Shown piece after piece: positions 44,532 to 55,035 of a DNA stretch of 64,000 nt. The notes below the pieces were generated by a model. The model worked only from the letters and a program-made list of their open reading frames with translations. It made no database searches and was not told where the DNA came from. Position numbers and translations under genes: made by a program. Each line of letters begins with the position of its first letter. The stretch's first letter is position 1. This stretch comes from Leptobrachium leishanense. Its lineage: Eukaryota > Chordata > Amphibia > Anura > Megophryidae. The stretch is from positions 39,177,519-39,241,518 of the forward strand of contig CM019072.1 of the NCBI GenBank assembly GCA_009667805.1. The letters are read 5' to 3'.

Positions 44532-46175
44532 CAGTCAGGTCCAGAAATATTGGGACATCGACACAATTCTAACATCTTTGGCTCTATACACCACCACAAT
44601 GGAGTTGGAATGAAACAAACACAATGTGCTTTAACTGCAGACTGTCAGCTTTAATTTGAGGGTATGTACATCCAACTCAGGTGAACGGTGTAGGACTTAC
44701 AGCAGTTTGCAGATGTGCCTCCCACTTGTTAAGGGACCAGAGGTAATGGGACAATTGGCAGCTGTTCCATGGCCAGGTGTGTGATATTCACTCATTGCCC
44801 CAATTACAATGTGCAGATAAAAGGCCCAGAGTTCATTTCAAGTGTGCTATTTGCATTTGGAATCTGTTGCTGTCAACTCTCAAGATGATCCAAAGAGCTG
44901 TCACTATCAGTGAAGCAAGCCATCATTAGGTATGAAAGAAACAAAACAAACCCATCAGAGAGATAGCAAGAACATTAGGCGTGGCCAAAACAACTGTTTG
45001 GAACATCCTTAAAAAGAAGGAATGCACCGGTGAGCTCAGCAACACCAAAAGACCCGGGAGACCACGGAAAACAACTGTGGTGGATGACCGAAGAATTCTT
45101 TCCCTGGTGAAGAAAACACCCTTCACAACAGTTGGCCAGATCAAGAACACTCTCAAGGAGGTAGGTGTATGTGTGTCAAAGTCAACAATCAAGAGAAGAC
45201 TTCACCAGAGTGAATACAGAGGGTTCACCACAAGATGTAAACCATTGGTGAGCCTCAAAAACAGGAAGGCCAGATTAGAGTTTGCCAAACAACACCTAAC
45301 AAAGCCTTCACAGTTCTGGAACAAGATCCTATGGACAGATGAGACCAATATCAACTTGTACCAGAGTGATGGGAAGAGAAGAGTATGGAGAAGGAAAGGA
45401 ACTGCTCATGATCCTAAGCATACGACCTCATCAGTGAAGCATGGTGGTGGTAGTGTCATGGCGTGGGCATGTATGGCTGCCAATGGAACTGGTTCTCTTG
45501 TATTTATTGATGATGTGACTGCTGACAAAAGCAGCAGGATGAATTCTGAAGTGTTTCGGGCAATATTATCTGCTCACACTCAGCCAAATGCTGCAGAATT
45601 CATTGGACGGCGTTTCACAGTGTAGATGGACAATGACCCAAAGCATACTGCAAAAGCAACCAAAGAGTTGTTGAAGGGACAGAAGTGGAATGTTATGCAA
45701 TGGCCAAGTCAATCACCTGACCTGAATCCCATTGAGCATGCATTTCACTTGCTGAAGACAAAACTGAAGGGAAAATGCCCCAATAACAAACAGGAACTGA
45801 AGACAGTTGCAGTAGAGGCCTGGCAGAGCATCACCAGGGATGAAACCCAGCGTCTGGTGATGTCTATGCGTTCCACACTTCAGGCTGTGATTGACTGCAA
45901 AGGATTTGCAACCAAGTATTAAGAAGGGAAAGTTTGATTTATGATTATTATTCTGTCCCATTACCTTTGGTCCCTTAACAAGTGGGAGGCACATCTGCAA
46001 ACTGCTGTAAGTCCTACACTGTTCACCTGAGTTGGATGGACATACCCTCAAATTAAAGCTGACAGTCTGCAGTTAAAGCACATTGTGTTTGTTTCATTCC
46101 AACTCCATTGTGGTGGTGTATAGAGCCAAAGATGTTAGAATTGTGTTGATGTCCCAATATTTCTGGACCTAACTG
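44532..46175 (+). mobile_element. Tc1 transposon, nearly complete
   Basis: A 1644-bp element with TA on both sides (44530-44531, 46176-46177) and long inverted termini starting CAGTCAGGTCCAG and CAGTTAGGTCCAG. It encloses a single-frame transposase gene with few lesions. The derivative at 17313-18544 belongs to the same family. Confidence 0.9.
44981..45922 (+). pseudogene. Tc1 transposase (DD34E), one nonsense codon
   Basis: A cut-and-paste DNA transposase. One frame runs 44981-45922, interrupted only by TAG at 45623-45625. Helix-turn-helix/paired-like DNA-binding region with GRPRK (RPGRPRKTT) lies early; first catalytic Asp in LWTDETN; HGGGSVMAW typical block; second Asp in MDNDPKHT just after the TAG; catalytic Glu in PDLNPIEHAF. 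Spacing fits DD34E. Upstream, the original start region near 44885 is disturbed by a 2-nt loss and a nearby 2-nt gain when compared with 17672-17750, so the extreme N-terminus is also shifted. Not functional as it stands. Confidence 0.88.
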
Positions 46176-46518
46176 TACATCTCCTCCCTTATTAGCAGGT
46201 ACATCCCATCCCGACCAGTTCGCTCTGCCGTTGATCTGTTGCTATCTGTTCCTCATACCCGCACGCCCAACTCTCGCCTTCAGGACTTCTCCCGAGCTGC
46301 CCATTTTCTATGGAACTCCCTCCCCTGCAACATCAGTATCTCCCCGTCTATCCAGTCCTTTGAAAAGTCCCTGAAAACGCATTATTTTAGAGAAGCATAT
46401 AGGCTCACACCATTATCTCCCCACTTTAATTTTCTCCTCTTCCCATGCAGCCCTCCTGCAACCCGCCACTTCACCTACCCTATTCACCCTCTCCTAATGG
46501 GTCACCCCTCTCCTCTAA

Positions 46519-46945
46519 GGCTAGGGTCAGAGGAACGCTTTCTTCGCATTGTCCGTAAAAAAGTGGGTCAGAACGCATGGACATACTTTTTCACGGAATA
46601 CGCGATAGCGGTCATACGATGCGCAATGTCGGCTGTGATTTCATACAGATCTAAACAAGGAAACTTTGGCTGTCTGGACATTATGTAGGCCGGACATGAG
46701 CAGCGTCTGACGTCTCCTTATCACGCACACACGCCGCTATGCGGACGCAGCGCACTCTGTACGTCAGTACTAGCGGTTCGACATTCTTGCGAAAATGCGT
46801 TCGTTTGCCACTTGCGTTGAGCGGCCGAACTTTCGTGCGGCCGTACTTCGTGTGTGGGCCTGTGTTGGACGTCATTTGCTGCTACCACGGCCGTCATAAA
46901 GTGCGGGTAAACGCACGTTCGCACTGCGTTCGTCGGACCCCAGCC
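46519..46945. mobile_element. CpG-rich MITE (GGCTAGGGTCAGA family), copy 3
   Basis: A 427-bp element, in inverted orientation relative to 26589-27017. Termini are GGCTAGGGTCAGAG and CGGACCCCAGCC. Flanks are TAA and TTA, so again the duplication cannot be set with certainty. It sits in the LINE 3' region. Confidence 0.8.
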
Positions 46946-47639
46946 TTAGATTGTAAGCTCTCGAGCAGGGTCCTCCCTCCTTCTGTTTGATGTATGTTAT
47001 GTGTACATATATTTGTTATTCTGTCTCTCCCATTGTACGACGCTAAGGAATTTGTTGGTGCTTTATAAATACTTGTAACTGTAACTAGGGATGAGCCGAA
47101 CACCCCCGTGTTCGGTTCGCATTCGAACTCGAACAATTTCAAAAGTTCGAGTTCGAACGCGAACACGAACCGAACTCAATGCAAGTCAATGGGACTCAAA
47201 AGTTCAGTTTTTAGAGTGCCCTGAAAGAGGGCATATATGCAAGATATTTTCCATAAAAGGTGTACGGGGGTCCGGGTAGTGCCCTGTGGGATAGGAAAAA
47301 AGGACAAAAAGTTTTAAAAAAAGTTTTTAAAGGGACAGTGAGTTTTCCATGAAATAAGTGTTAAAAATAAAAATGAAAAATTCCTTCAAATATCGTGCCT
47401 AGGAGGTCCCCATAACCTGCCCGTGAAGTGGCGGATTTGTAGGATGTGTAGAAACATTTAAAAACAAAAAAAATGACGTTTCAAATGACGGTAAACGGTT
47501 TTCCTTTAATCTATTAATAAACAACTGCTTGGGGCGGCAGTCTGTATTAAAAGAGGAGACCTTTTAGGACACGCAGAACAAGTTTAGGGATTTTTTGGCT
47601 AAATTATGGTGAAACTTATGCAGGCTTTGGATGAAAGTA

Positions 47640-47990
47640 ACAATAGGTGCTTTAAAATTGGGCCTTTAGTGTCGGCAACAGTGCCATCACACCGTAACCC
47701 CTCTGTGGTATTGTGGAAGAGTGCAGGGTTGGACCATGCGGTCCTATATTAAAAAGATATGAATCTGGTACAGGCGTCAGTGCAGCCAAATATTGTGCCT
47801 TTGGTGGCAGCAAGTGCCTTCACACCGTAACCCTTTTGTGGTATTGTGGAAGAGTGCAGGGTTGGACCCTGCGGTTGAAAAAATTAAAATGATATAAATC
47901 TGGTACAGGCGTCAGTGCAGCAAATATTGTGCCTTTGGTGGCAGCAAGTGCCTTCACACCGTAACCCCTTTGTGGTATTGTGGAAGAGTT
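47640..47990. repeat. ~132-bp tandem repeat in hAT subterminal region
   Basis: About two and a half units containing GTGGTATTGTGGAAGAG and TGGTACAGGCGTCAGTGCAG. Confidence 0.8.
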
Positions 47991-48030
47991 CAGTGGTGGA
48001 GGTTTTGTGAATGCAGAAGAGATCCCTGAT

Positions 48031-49194
48031 CTATTCCGTTGCGTCAGCATCAGGGGATTGATAGCTGCTGATCCAGGACTGATTAATTTTTATAAATGTC
48101 AGCTGGTCTACAGAGTCGGTGGACAGACGCACTCTTTTGTCTGTGACAAAACCTCCAGCGGCACTGAACGTCCTTTCAGAAAATACGCTGGATGAGGGGC
48201 AACCTAGTAGCTGCATAGCATATTGGCTAAGTTCTGGCCAGTGATCCAATCTCAACACCCAGTAAGCCAGTGGATCATCTGCTGGAAAGGTATCCAGGTC
48301 TACCCTTGCCCCTAGGTAGTCCTGCACCATACGGTGAACACGCTGGCAATGGGTGCCTACATTTGACGTCCCTGGGCGTCGTGGACTAAAAATCTTTAAA
48401 AAGGCATCAGTCAAGCAGCCCCGGCCTTCACCACTATTCCTCTGATCATCCGCAGCCTCAGAAACACCTGTGTCATCACTTGGTAACCTACCAGTGCCTG
48501 GAAAGGTGTTACACAAGTGTCGCTTTAGAGCGTCCTCAAGTTTTTTCATCCTGTGCTCCCTCTGTGTGGGCAGGATGAGCTCTGCAACTTTACCCTTGTA
48601 TCGTGGATCAAGAAGGCTTGCCAACCAGTAATGATCCCTCTCCTTGATAGCATGAATCCTGGGGTCCTTTACCAGGCTTTGCAGGATAAGGGAGCCCATG
48701 CAGCGTAGGTTGGAGGTGGCATTAGCTTCCGAGTCTTCCTGGTCAATGAGGAGGATGACCCCATCGTGCACTTCCTCCTCCCAGTCACGTACTAGTCCTT
48801 GTGTTTCTGGGCACACAAAGCCCTCCATTGAGGAATTCCCACCTTCAATTCCCCCACTACTTAAATATTCCTCCTCTTCCTCATCTTCCGCCTGTCTGAT
48901 CTCAGGAGGACCTGCTGGAATGCTGTCTGCGGAAAGACTGGGGCCTTGAGAGCTAGGAAAGGCCTCCTCTTCCTCCCACTGCTCTGCCTCTAGAGCCACA
49001 TCTATAATTCCCCGCAGAGTGTGCTCCAGCAGGAACACTAAAGGAATTGTGTCACTGATGCATGCACTGTCCCTGCTCACCATCCTCCTTGCCTCCTCAA
49101 ATGGTGACAGTACAGTGCATGCATCCTTGATCATCAGCCACTGCGGGGGGGGAAAAACCAAGTTGACCTGAACCTGTCCTTGTGCCATACTCAC
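48031..49194 (-). pseudogene. hAT transposase C-terminal part with dimerisation domain
   Basis: A 387-codon frame. An acidic linker contains EEEEEYLSS-type stretches, then LASLLDPRYKGK (typical of the hAT core end), and near the C-terminus the dimerisation domain: DPLAYWVLR...WPELSQYAMQLLGCPSSSVFSERTFSAAGG...R..L. The catalytic Glu of hAT enzymes would lie in this part, but I cannot place it with certainty. The frame connects upstream across the LINE fragment insertion to 49392-50141. Confidence 0.88.
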
Positions 49195-49334
49195 ACAGGT
49201 ACTTGTTGATGGCCCTCTGCTGCTTGTGCAGATGATGTAGCATTGCTATTGTCGAGTTCCACCTGGTGGGCATGTCACAGATCAGACGGTTTGTGGGAAG
49301 GTAAAATTCTCTTTGAATTTCTGCCAGGCAAACA

Positions 49335-49398
49335 TTTTTTTTTTTGAGAAAGGATTTTACCAGGAAGGATACATTGAGATTTCTCTCGTTTTCAAGTA
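49335..49398 (-). mobile_element. LINE 3'-end fragment inside hAT coding region
   Basis: A T-run (on +) followed by the inverted AAGGATTTTACCAGGAAGGA and ATTTCTCTCGTTTTCAAG blocks of the LINE family at 19577-21066. About 65 bp; it breaks the transposase frame. Confidence 0.8.
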
Positions 49399-50175
49399 TT
49401 TGCTGGGAATGACCGTCTGAAGTGGCTGCAGACTTTTCTGGCCTGGCTGAGAAGCTCTGCCAGCCCTGGGTACCTGGTTAGGAAACGCTGTACCACCAGA
49501 TTTAGGACGTGTGCTAGGCATGGTACATGCGTCAACTTACCCAGGCGTATGGCGGAGAGAAGGTTGCTGCCATTATCACAGACGATCATTCCCAGCTGAA
49601 GCTGGTGTGGTGTTAACCATCTCTGCACCTGCCCCTGCAGAGCTGACAGAATTTCTGGCCTGGTGTGGCTCCTGTCTCCTAAACAAACCAGCTCAAGCAC
49701 AGTATGGCATCTTTTTGCTTGAGCCATTGCGTAGCCCCTGTCACGCGTTGTTTTTACTGCCACTTCACCAGAGACACAGAAGGAGGAGGAAGAGGGAGAG
49801 GTGGTGGTGGAGCAGACAGACCTCATACAAGCAGCTTTCTGGAGGCGTGGTGGATAAACAAGCTCCAGCACAGAGCCCCGTCTTGGATCCCTCCCAGCTG
49901 CAATCAGAGTTACCCAGTGTGCCGTGAAGGAAATGTAACGGCCCTGTCCATGCTTGCTGGACCACGTGTCTAAAGTCACATGCACCTTGCTGCTGACTGC
50001 CTTTCCCAATGATTCGATAACATTGTCTTCCACGTGCTGGTATAGTGCTGGAATGGGCTTCCGTGAAAAGTAATGGCGTTTTGGAACCTGCCACTGTGGT
50101 ACAGCACATTCAGCAAATTCACGGAAGGAAGCAGAGTCCACCAGCTGGAAAGCCAGCAGCTGTAATGCGAGTAAT
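49392..50175 (-). pseudogene. hAT transposase catalytic part
   Basis: The frame 49392-50141 plus a short upstream extension. Contains LDTWSS, where the first catalytic Asp of hAT transposases lies, CDNGSNL with the second Asp, and VPCLAHVLNLVV, the conserved CxxH block. Cut upstream by the 50176-51386 insertion and downstream by a LINE fragment. Confidence 0.88.
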
Positions 50176-51386
50176 GCTGTTTGGAGATTTTTTTGGACAA
50201 TAGTGCACCTAAATATACCGACTGAGAAAGGCTGTTAATGCCGAAACGCGTCTCGGTAACGCATCTGTCCATTCTTTAATATGCAATTGATTTTTTAATT
50301 TTTTAATACATAATAAACTTTATATGGTTTATATTCTATTGACTACTCTCCTTGGATATATACTTGCCACTGATTGAAAGCTCCTGATATCTGGCCCTCA
50401 GACGGTTGGGAAGAGGTTCTGGGTATCCACCATAGTGTACCTGATGCTGTATTGAGTGAGCCTGTGTGGAAGAGGCTCCATATCTGGTGAGTTCAATACA
50501 TTATTACCTCTTTTTATCATAATATGGTAATATACTATGGGAGCGCTGTCTATTATCTTATTGTAGCCATCGCAACCAGAGTTGAAGATTTAAGAAGGGA
50601 TACACCACCCTCTATATGGCTGGAAGCCACTAAACCTAGAGCCAGGGATTTTTTGGGCTCTTATAAATGTGAGTTTCCATATTCCTACGAGTGATTTATT
50701 TGCCATATTTAATTGGGATTTTCTGCACGATTATTTCTTTATTTTTTCTCTTCCCTCGAATTTTCTTTTTTTTTTTTTCTTTTTTCTTTCTCTCACTTTT
50801 TTCTCCTTTCTGGCTATCCTCTCCATTATTGAGAGACGGCAAGAGATACACAGACCAAGAAAGAAGGACTATATTTGTGCATCGCTTGAACATAAAGAGA
50901 AGTAAATTTTAAGGAATTTTTCCCACTGGTATTCATACTGTTGTATTGGATATAATTGGATTTGCACATTTTGCACATTTGGACACTGTTGCACTTTATA
51001 GACTCTCTTATACCCATTGCACTGCTGGAATTTTATATATTGTTGCACTTTATTGTGTTCTATGGCACATTGCACTTTTATATGTGTACATTGATTGAAT
51101 ATTTGTCACCTTAAGATTGAAGCACTTTATGTTTGATATACCTCTTTGTTGAAGTCTACCTTTAAATCTATTTTTGATGCGCTACAAAGGTTCTATCTAT
51201 AATTTCATTTTTGGTTAATGCAGATTTTGGTTGTTTTTTCTGTATATTGCGCTTACCCCTTTGGGCAGCATCTCACTACTTATTAGTTATAATTTAACTA
51301 CTTCATAACACTACAGTTCTCTGGTTTATAAATAGGCGCCTACGCTGTATGATATATATATATATATATATATATCTTTCTTCTTT
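50176..51386 (+). mobile_element. 1.2-kb insertion with 8-bp TSD and hammerhead-like motif
   Basis: CGAGTAAT occurs at 50168-50175 and 51387-51394, and removal of the segment rejoins hAT transposase coding sequence. The insert has a hammerhead-like motif 41 bp from its left edge, AT-rich sequence with a T-run near 50765, and a TA microsatellite at about 51353-51375 near the right edge. No inverted termini and no coding frame are seen. A non-autonomous retroelement is possible; class unknown. Confidence 0.65.
50216..50258 (+). ncRNA. Hammerhead-ribozyme-like motif (f)
   Basis: Stem I TACCGA/TCGGTA (6 bp, perfect) encloses CTGAGAA (core box with G8 changed to A), one extra A, stem II GGC/GCC with a 7-nt loop, GAAA, the palindromic stem III ACGCGT and C before the closing strand. 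The layout is that of a type I hammerhead with minimal stem III. The G8 change should hurt catalysis. Confidence 0.5.
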
Positions 51387-51897
51387 CGAGTAATTTTGCT
51401 AAGCTGGCATTTAGACGCTGTGCTTGGGGATGGTTGGGACTATACTTTTTCTTACGCTGCAGCAGCTGGGGCAACGTAATCTGACTGCGTAAATCTTCAG
51501 CTGATGGGATGCTGTCACATTGTGAGGAAAGACCTGGTACATCCATTACTGTAGCATCATCCCTGTCAGTGGAGGTTGGAGTCAATGACATGGCAGGACA
51601 TATAGTGGGGGTAGAGACAGGTGAGGAGGACCTACGCAAAGTTTTGCGCCAACGGGATGCGTGGCGGGTGGTCATATGTCGCCTCAAGCACGTGGTACCC
51701 AAGCGTCCGGTGTCTTTCCCACGCTTGAGCCTCATCTGACATAGATTACAAATAGCAACGGTGCGGTCTGCTGCACATTTCTTAAAGAACTCCCAGACAG
51801 CAGAGTTTCTGGATGTGTGCTTTGAGACAACAGCGCTCTGCACCTGTGCAGCTCTGACATCTGATGCCTTGGACTGGCTAGTAGTACGGTTGGTCAT
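51340..51897 (-). pseudogene. BED zinc finger part of the hAT transposase
   Basis: Contains a BED finger: VWEFFKKC, then ICNLCQMRL (Cys pair) and LRRHMTTRH (His pair), the DNA-binding module of many hAT transposases. The C-terminal end runs into the inserted TA repeat (IYIYIY), so the true continuation is on the other side of the 50176-51386 insertion. Confidence 0.85.
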
Positions 51898-52637
51898 AGA
51901 GGATGTTGTGCCTCGTGTTTGTTGTGCCTCCTCCTCCTCACTTGACTCCTCTGTTCAATCAGGAACCAGGTGGAGTCAGTGACCTCATCATCATTGTCAT
52001 CACCCCCTATCTCCTTGTCACTGGAGCCAACTTGGCAGTATGCTGCAGCTGCTGGGGCAACATGAGTGCCAGTTATTTGTGTGTCACTGGCACCCCCTTC
52101 CTCTAGGTTGATTATACTTCCTTCCTCAACCTCACAGATTGAATCAGAGCACTGTAGTTGCAGCGCATCCTCAAGCAGCATGTCACTGTCATTGTAGTCA
52201 AACAATTCAGCTCCGTGTGTGATAGTGAGGCTACGGCAGGAGTACTGCCTAGTGCTACGGTTGGTCACAGAGGAGGATGTGCCTCATGTTTGCTGTGCCT
52301 CCTCCTCCTCCCCCCTCCTCCTCACTTGATTCCTCAGTTCGATCTGGCACCCAGGTAGAGTCAGTGACCTCATCATCATCAATGTCATCTTCACCCCCTA
52401 TCTCCTCGTCACTGGAGCCAACTTGGCAGTATGCTGCAGCTGCTGGGGCAACATGAGTGCCAGTTATTTGTGTGTCATCACTGGCACCCCCTTCCTCTAG
52501 GTTGATTATACTCCCTTGCTCAACCTCAGAGATTGAATCAGAGCACTGTACTTGCTGCGCATCCTCAAGCAGCATGTCACTGTCATTGTAGTCAAACAAT
52601 TCAGCTCCGTGTGTGATAGTGAGGCTACGGCAGGAGT
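51886..52637 (-). repeat. Tandem duplication (~371 bp) in hAT N-terminal coding region
   Basis: Units 51886-52256 and 52257 to about 52637 both begin ACGGTTGGTCA on the + strand and share the CCTCCTCCTCCTC block, the CACTGGAGCCAACTTGGCAG block and the CAATTCAGCTCCGTGTG block. Each codes on the - strand for a Ser/Asp/Glu-rich segment (DYNDSDMLLEDA, VGSSD.EIGG). Confidence 0.88.
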
Positions 52638-52937
52638 AGCTGTGGACATGGAGGCTGCATTAGATGCTTTGGCAGCTGAGGTGGACTGTAAACCACTACA
52701 AGCCTGGCTGGCAGAGAACTGGGAGGATGAGGATGGCCTGGTTAGCCAATCCACCAAATCCTCTGTATGTTGCTGCTGCTTAAGATGGCCAGCACCAGTT
52801 AGAAAGGACAAGCGTGCCCCTGCAGAGGATGCACCACGTCCACGATGACCAGAGGCACAGCCTCCCGACACAGAGGCTGCTTGCCCTCTTATCTGTGCCT
52901 GGGAGCATCTGCCTGTCCTTTTTGGTCTTTCTGTCAT
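52506..52937 (-). pseudogene. hAT N-terminal open frame
   Basis: A 143-codon frame starting MTERPKRTGRCSQAQ. Low-complexity, rich in Ser, Ala and Gly. It probably represents the upstream end of the hAT protein; splicing to the BED part is not clear. No domain recognised. Confidence 0.4.
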
Positions 52938-53071
52938 GGTGAGTGATATATAGATTAAAGATATACAGAACTCTGATTCAACTCTGTTATAAAAATTGGA
53001 GATATGCTGCAGAACTCTGATTCAACTCTGGTATAAAGATTAAAGATTTCCAGAACTCTGGTATAACTCAG

Positions 53072-53920
53072 TGTTACGTTTCCTCCAGCCAGGCCCACTG
53101 GTTATGAGAGTTCTTCTCAACCCTTTTGGAGTATAGGGTTAATCAGACCTGTGTCACATGACCTGAACTGCCCTATAAGATGGCAGTCAGTACAATGGAT
53201 CGCTGGCCCAGTATAGTTCTGCTTTGCTGAGTTCCTGAATTTGTATTGCATATCTTGATTTATTGATTCCTGGCTTCGTGTCCTGACTACTATTGTGTTT
53301 ATCCCTTGGTACTGTACTTTGACTTCATGGTTTATGACTCCTGGCTTTTGTATCTAGACTATTCTCTTGCTGGTGTCCATTTTGTGTTTTGTCTGTGTGG
53401 TATTCTGGTTTTTGTTTGTACCACACAACAGTCTCTGTCACTTGGTTATTCTGCTGTGAGACCTATTGCTAGGCAATCCTGTTGGTTTTGCTGGCTGCAG
53501 CATAACCTCGAGTTCTAGTTAAGTCCTGCCCTCTTCCTGCTGTATTCATTTCTGTCCAGTCTGTTTTTCTGGTTCATGTGTGTTTATCTAGTGCAGCAGT
53601 TCTGATTATAGAGACCACCTCAAGGATCTCTTTCTTGTTCCATTTTCTGCTAGATATTCCTTCCTTGTCAAGTCTGGTTTACCCTGTTATTTATTTGTGT
53701 ACGTTTTCTCATGTTCACCCCCACCCTGTACTCGGTATAATTAGAAGGCCATCCAAAGGACCTTTTTCCCAGCGCAGGGCTTTCCTCGTGTGTCTTGTCT
53801 GGTTCTGTTTAATCCTGTGTACAGGGTCCTGCAATATGCAGAACACATACCAGCCTAAAGGGCTTAAAACACTCAGCAGCAAGGACCCCCCTTTGGCACC
53901 TGAGGGGGGCCACCGTAACA
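53072..53920 (+). mobile_element. Solo LTR (gypsy-like), 5-bp TSD
   Basis: An 849-bp TG...CA segment (TGTTACGTTTCC to CCACCGTAACA) flanked exactly by CTCAG (53067-53071, 53921-53925). Inserted inside the hAT element. Confidence 0.85.
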
Positions 53921-53925
53921 CTCAG

Positions 53926-55035
53926 TGAGATACCCTGATAGCTGGCAGACAGTGACAAGACACAGATTACAATTCCCAGAAACCTCCTATAAATCATTGA
54001 GACCCCCTGATGGGTGGCAGTGAGAACACACAGATTAGAACAATTCCCAGATATTTTGTATAAATGACTGACCCCAAAATTGCTGGTGGCAGTGAGAACA
54101 CAAAGATTACAACAATTCCCAGATATTTTATATAAATGACTGACCCACACAATTGCTGGTGGCAGTGAGAACACAAAGATTAGAACAATTCCCAGATATT
54201 TTGTAGAAATGAGACCCCTAAAATAGTTAGTGGCAGTGAGAACACAAAGATTAGAACAATTCCCAGATATTATGTATAAATGACTGACCCCCAAAATAGT
54301 TGGTGGCAGTGAGAACACAAAGATTACAACAATTCCCAGATATTTTGTGTAAATGACTGACCCCCACAATTGCTGGTGGCAGTGAGTGTCACGGTTCCCA
54401 GATCCCACCACGCAGTACTTAACACCCCACACTCCACAGAGCCCAGAAGCTACCAACACAGTAGCCGTGAAAGATCTCTAACTGTCTGGTCCTTAGAATT
54501 GGCCAGGTAAACTAGCTAGACAGAAAGGGTTAACAACACGGGGAGTAGTCAGCCGAGCCAGAATCAGGAATACAGAGTTCAGAATGGTCAAATGGAATAG
54601 CCGGGTCGATATCAGAGCAGTGGCGTAGTACAAGAAAATGGTCTAGGGCAACAGAAGGCAGAATAGTCAGAAACAAGCAGAGGTCAATAACGGGTTAATT
54701 CAATATAGCAGTCAGGTACAAGGCGCTCAGGTATGGATAACCACGATCTGGCAACTGCTGAGAATACACTGAGGGTTTTTAAAGACCTTCACCAGGCCAC
54801 GCCCCCCACTCAAGCCGCGCCTCATGCAACCACCTCCCTGCCTGTCTCCATTTAAACCGGGCATTGGTCAGCGAGCAGCATCAGACATGCTGCCTTCAAG
54901 CACACAGGTAGGGCTGGAAGCTCCCAACGTTACAGTGAGTACACAAAGATTAGAACAATTCCCAGATGTTTTGTAGAAATGAGACCCCCCCCCAATAGCT
55001 GCTGGCAGACTGGCAGTGAGAACACACACTAACAA
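53926..55035. repeat. ~70-bp minisatellite in hAT subterminal region
   Basis: About eight units with GTGGCAGTGAGAACACA, then AACAATTCCCAGATATTTT and AAATGACTGACCC. Interrupted by the solo LTR at 54387-54934. Translations through it on the - strand (LGIVVIFVFSLPP-type repeats) are repeat artefacts. Confidence 0.88.
54387..54934 (-). mobile_element. Solo LTR of the 28856-34417 chromovirus family
   Basis: A 548-bp inverted LTR running TGTCACGGTTCCC to CCCAACGTTACA, flanked exactly by GTGAG (54382-54386, 54935-54939). It matches the LTRs at 28856 and 33813 throughout, with small deletions. Confidence 0.92.

Larger units (their letters stand above)
44390..47077 (+). mobile_element. LINE (L2/CR1-type) 3' end, carrying two insertions
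   Basis: The reverse transcriptase C-terminus starts near 44440 (LHWRPVSFRINFKILVLTCKAL) and resumes at about 46178 (ISRYIPSRPVRSAVD, FLWNSLPCNISISPSIQSFEKSLK). A Tc1 element at a TA (44532-46175) splits it, and a MITE lies at 46519-46945. The 3' end has 'gattgtaagctctcgagcag' and 'ggtgctttataaatacttgtaa', as in many frog LINEs. The hAT element at 47086 inserted in its tail. The N-terminal part is absent. Confidence 0.75.

Noticed and set aside
53809..54459. 216-codon frame on the - strand
   Set aside because: It translates the ~70-bp minisatellite and part of a solo LTR; repeats of the same peptide reflect the DNA repeat.
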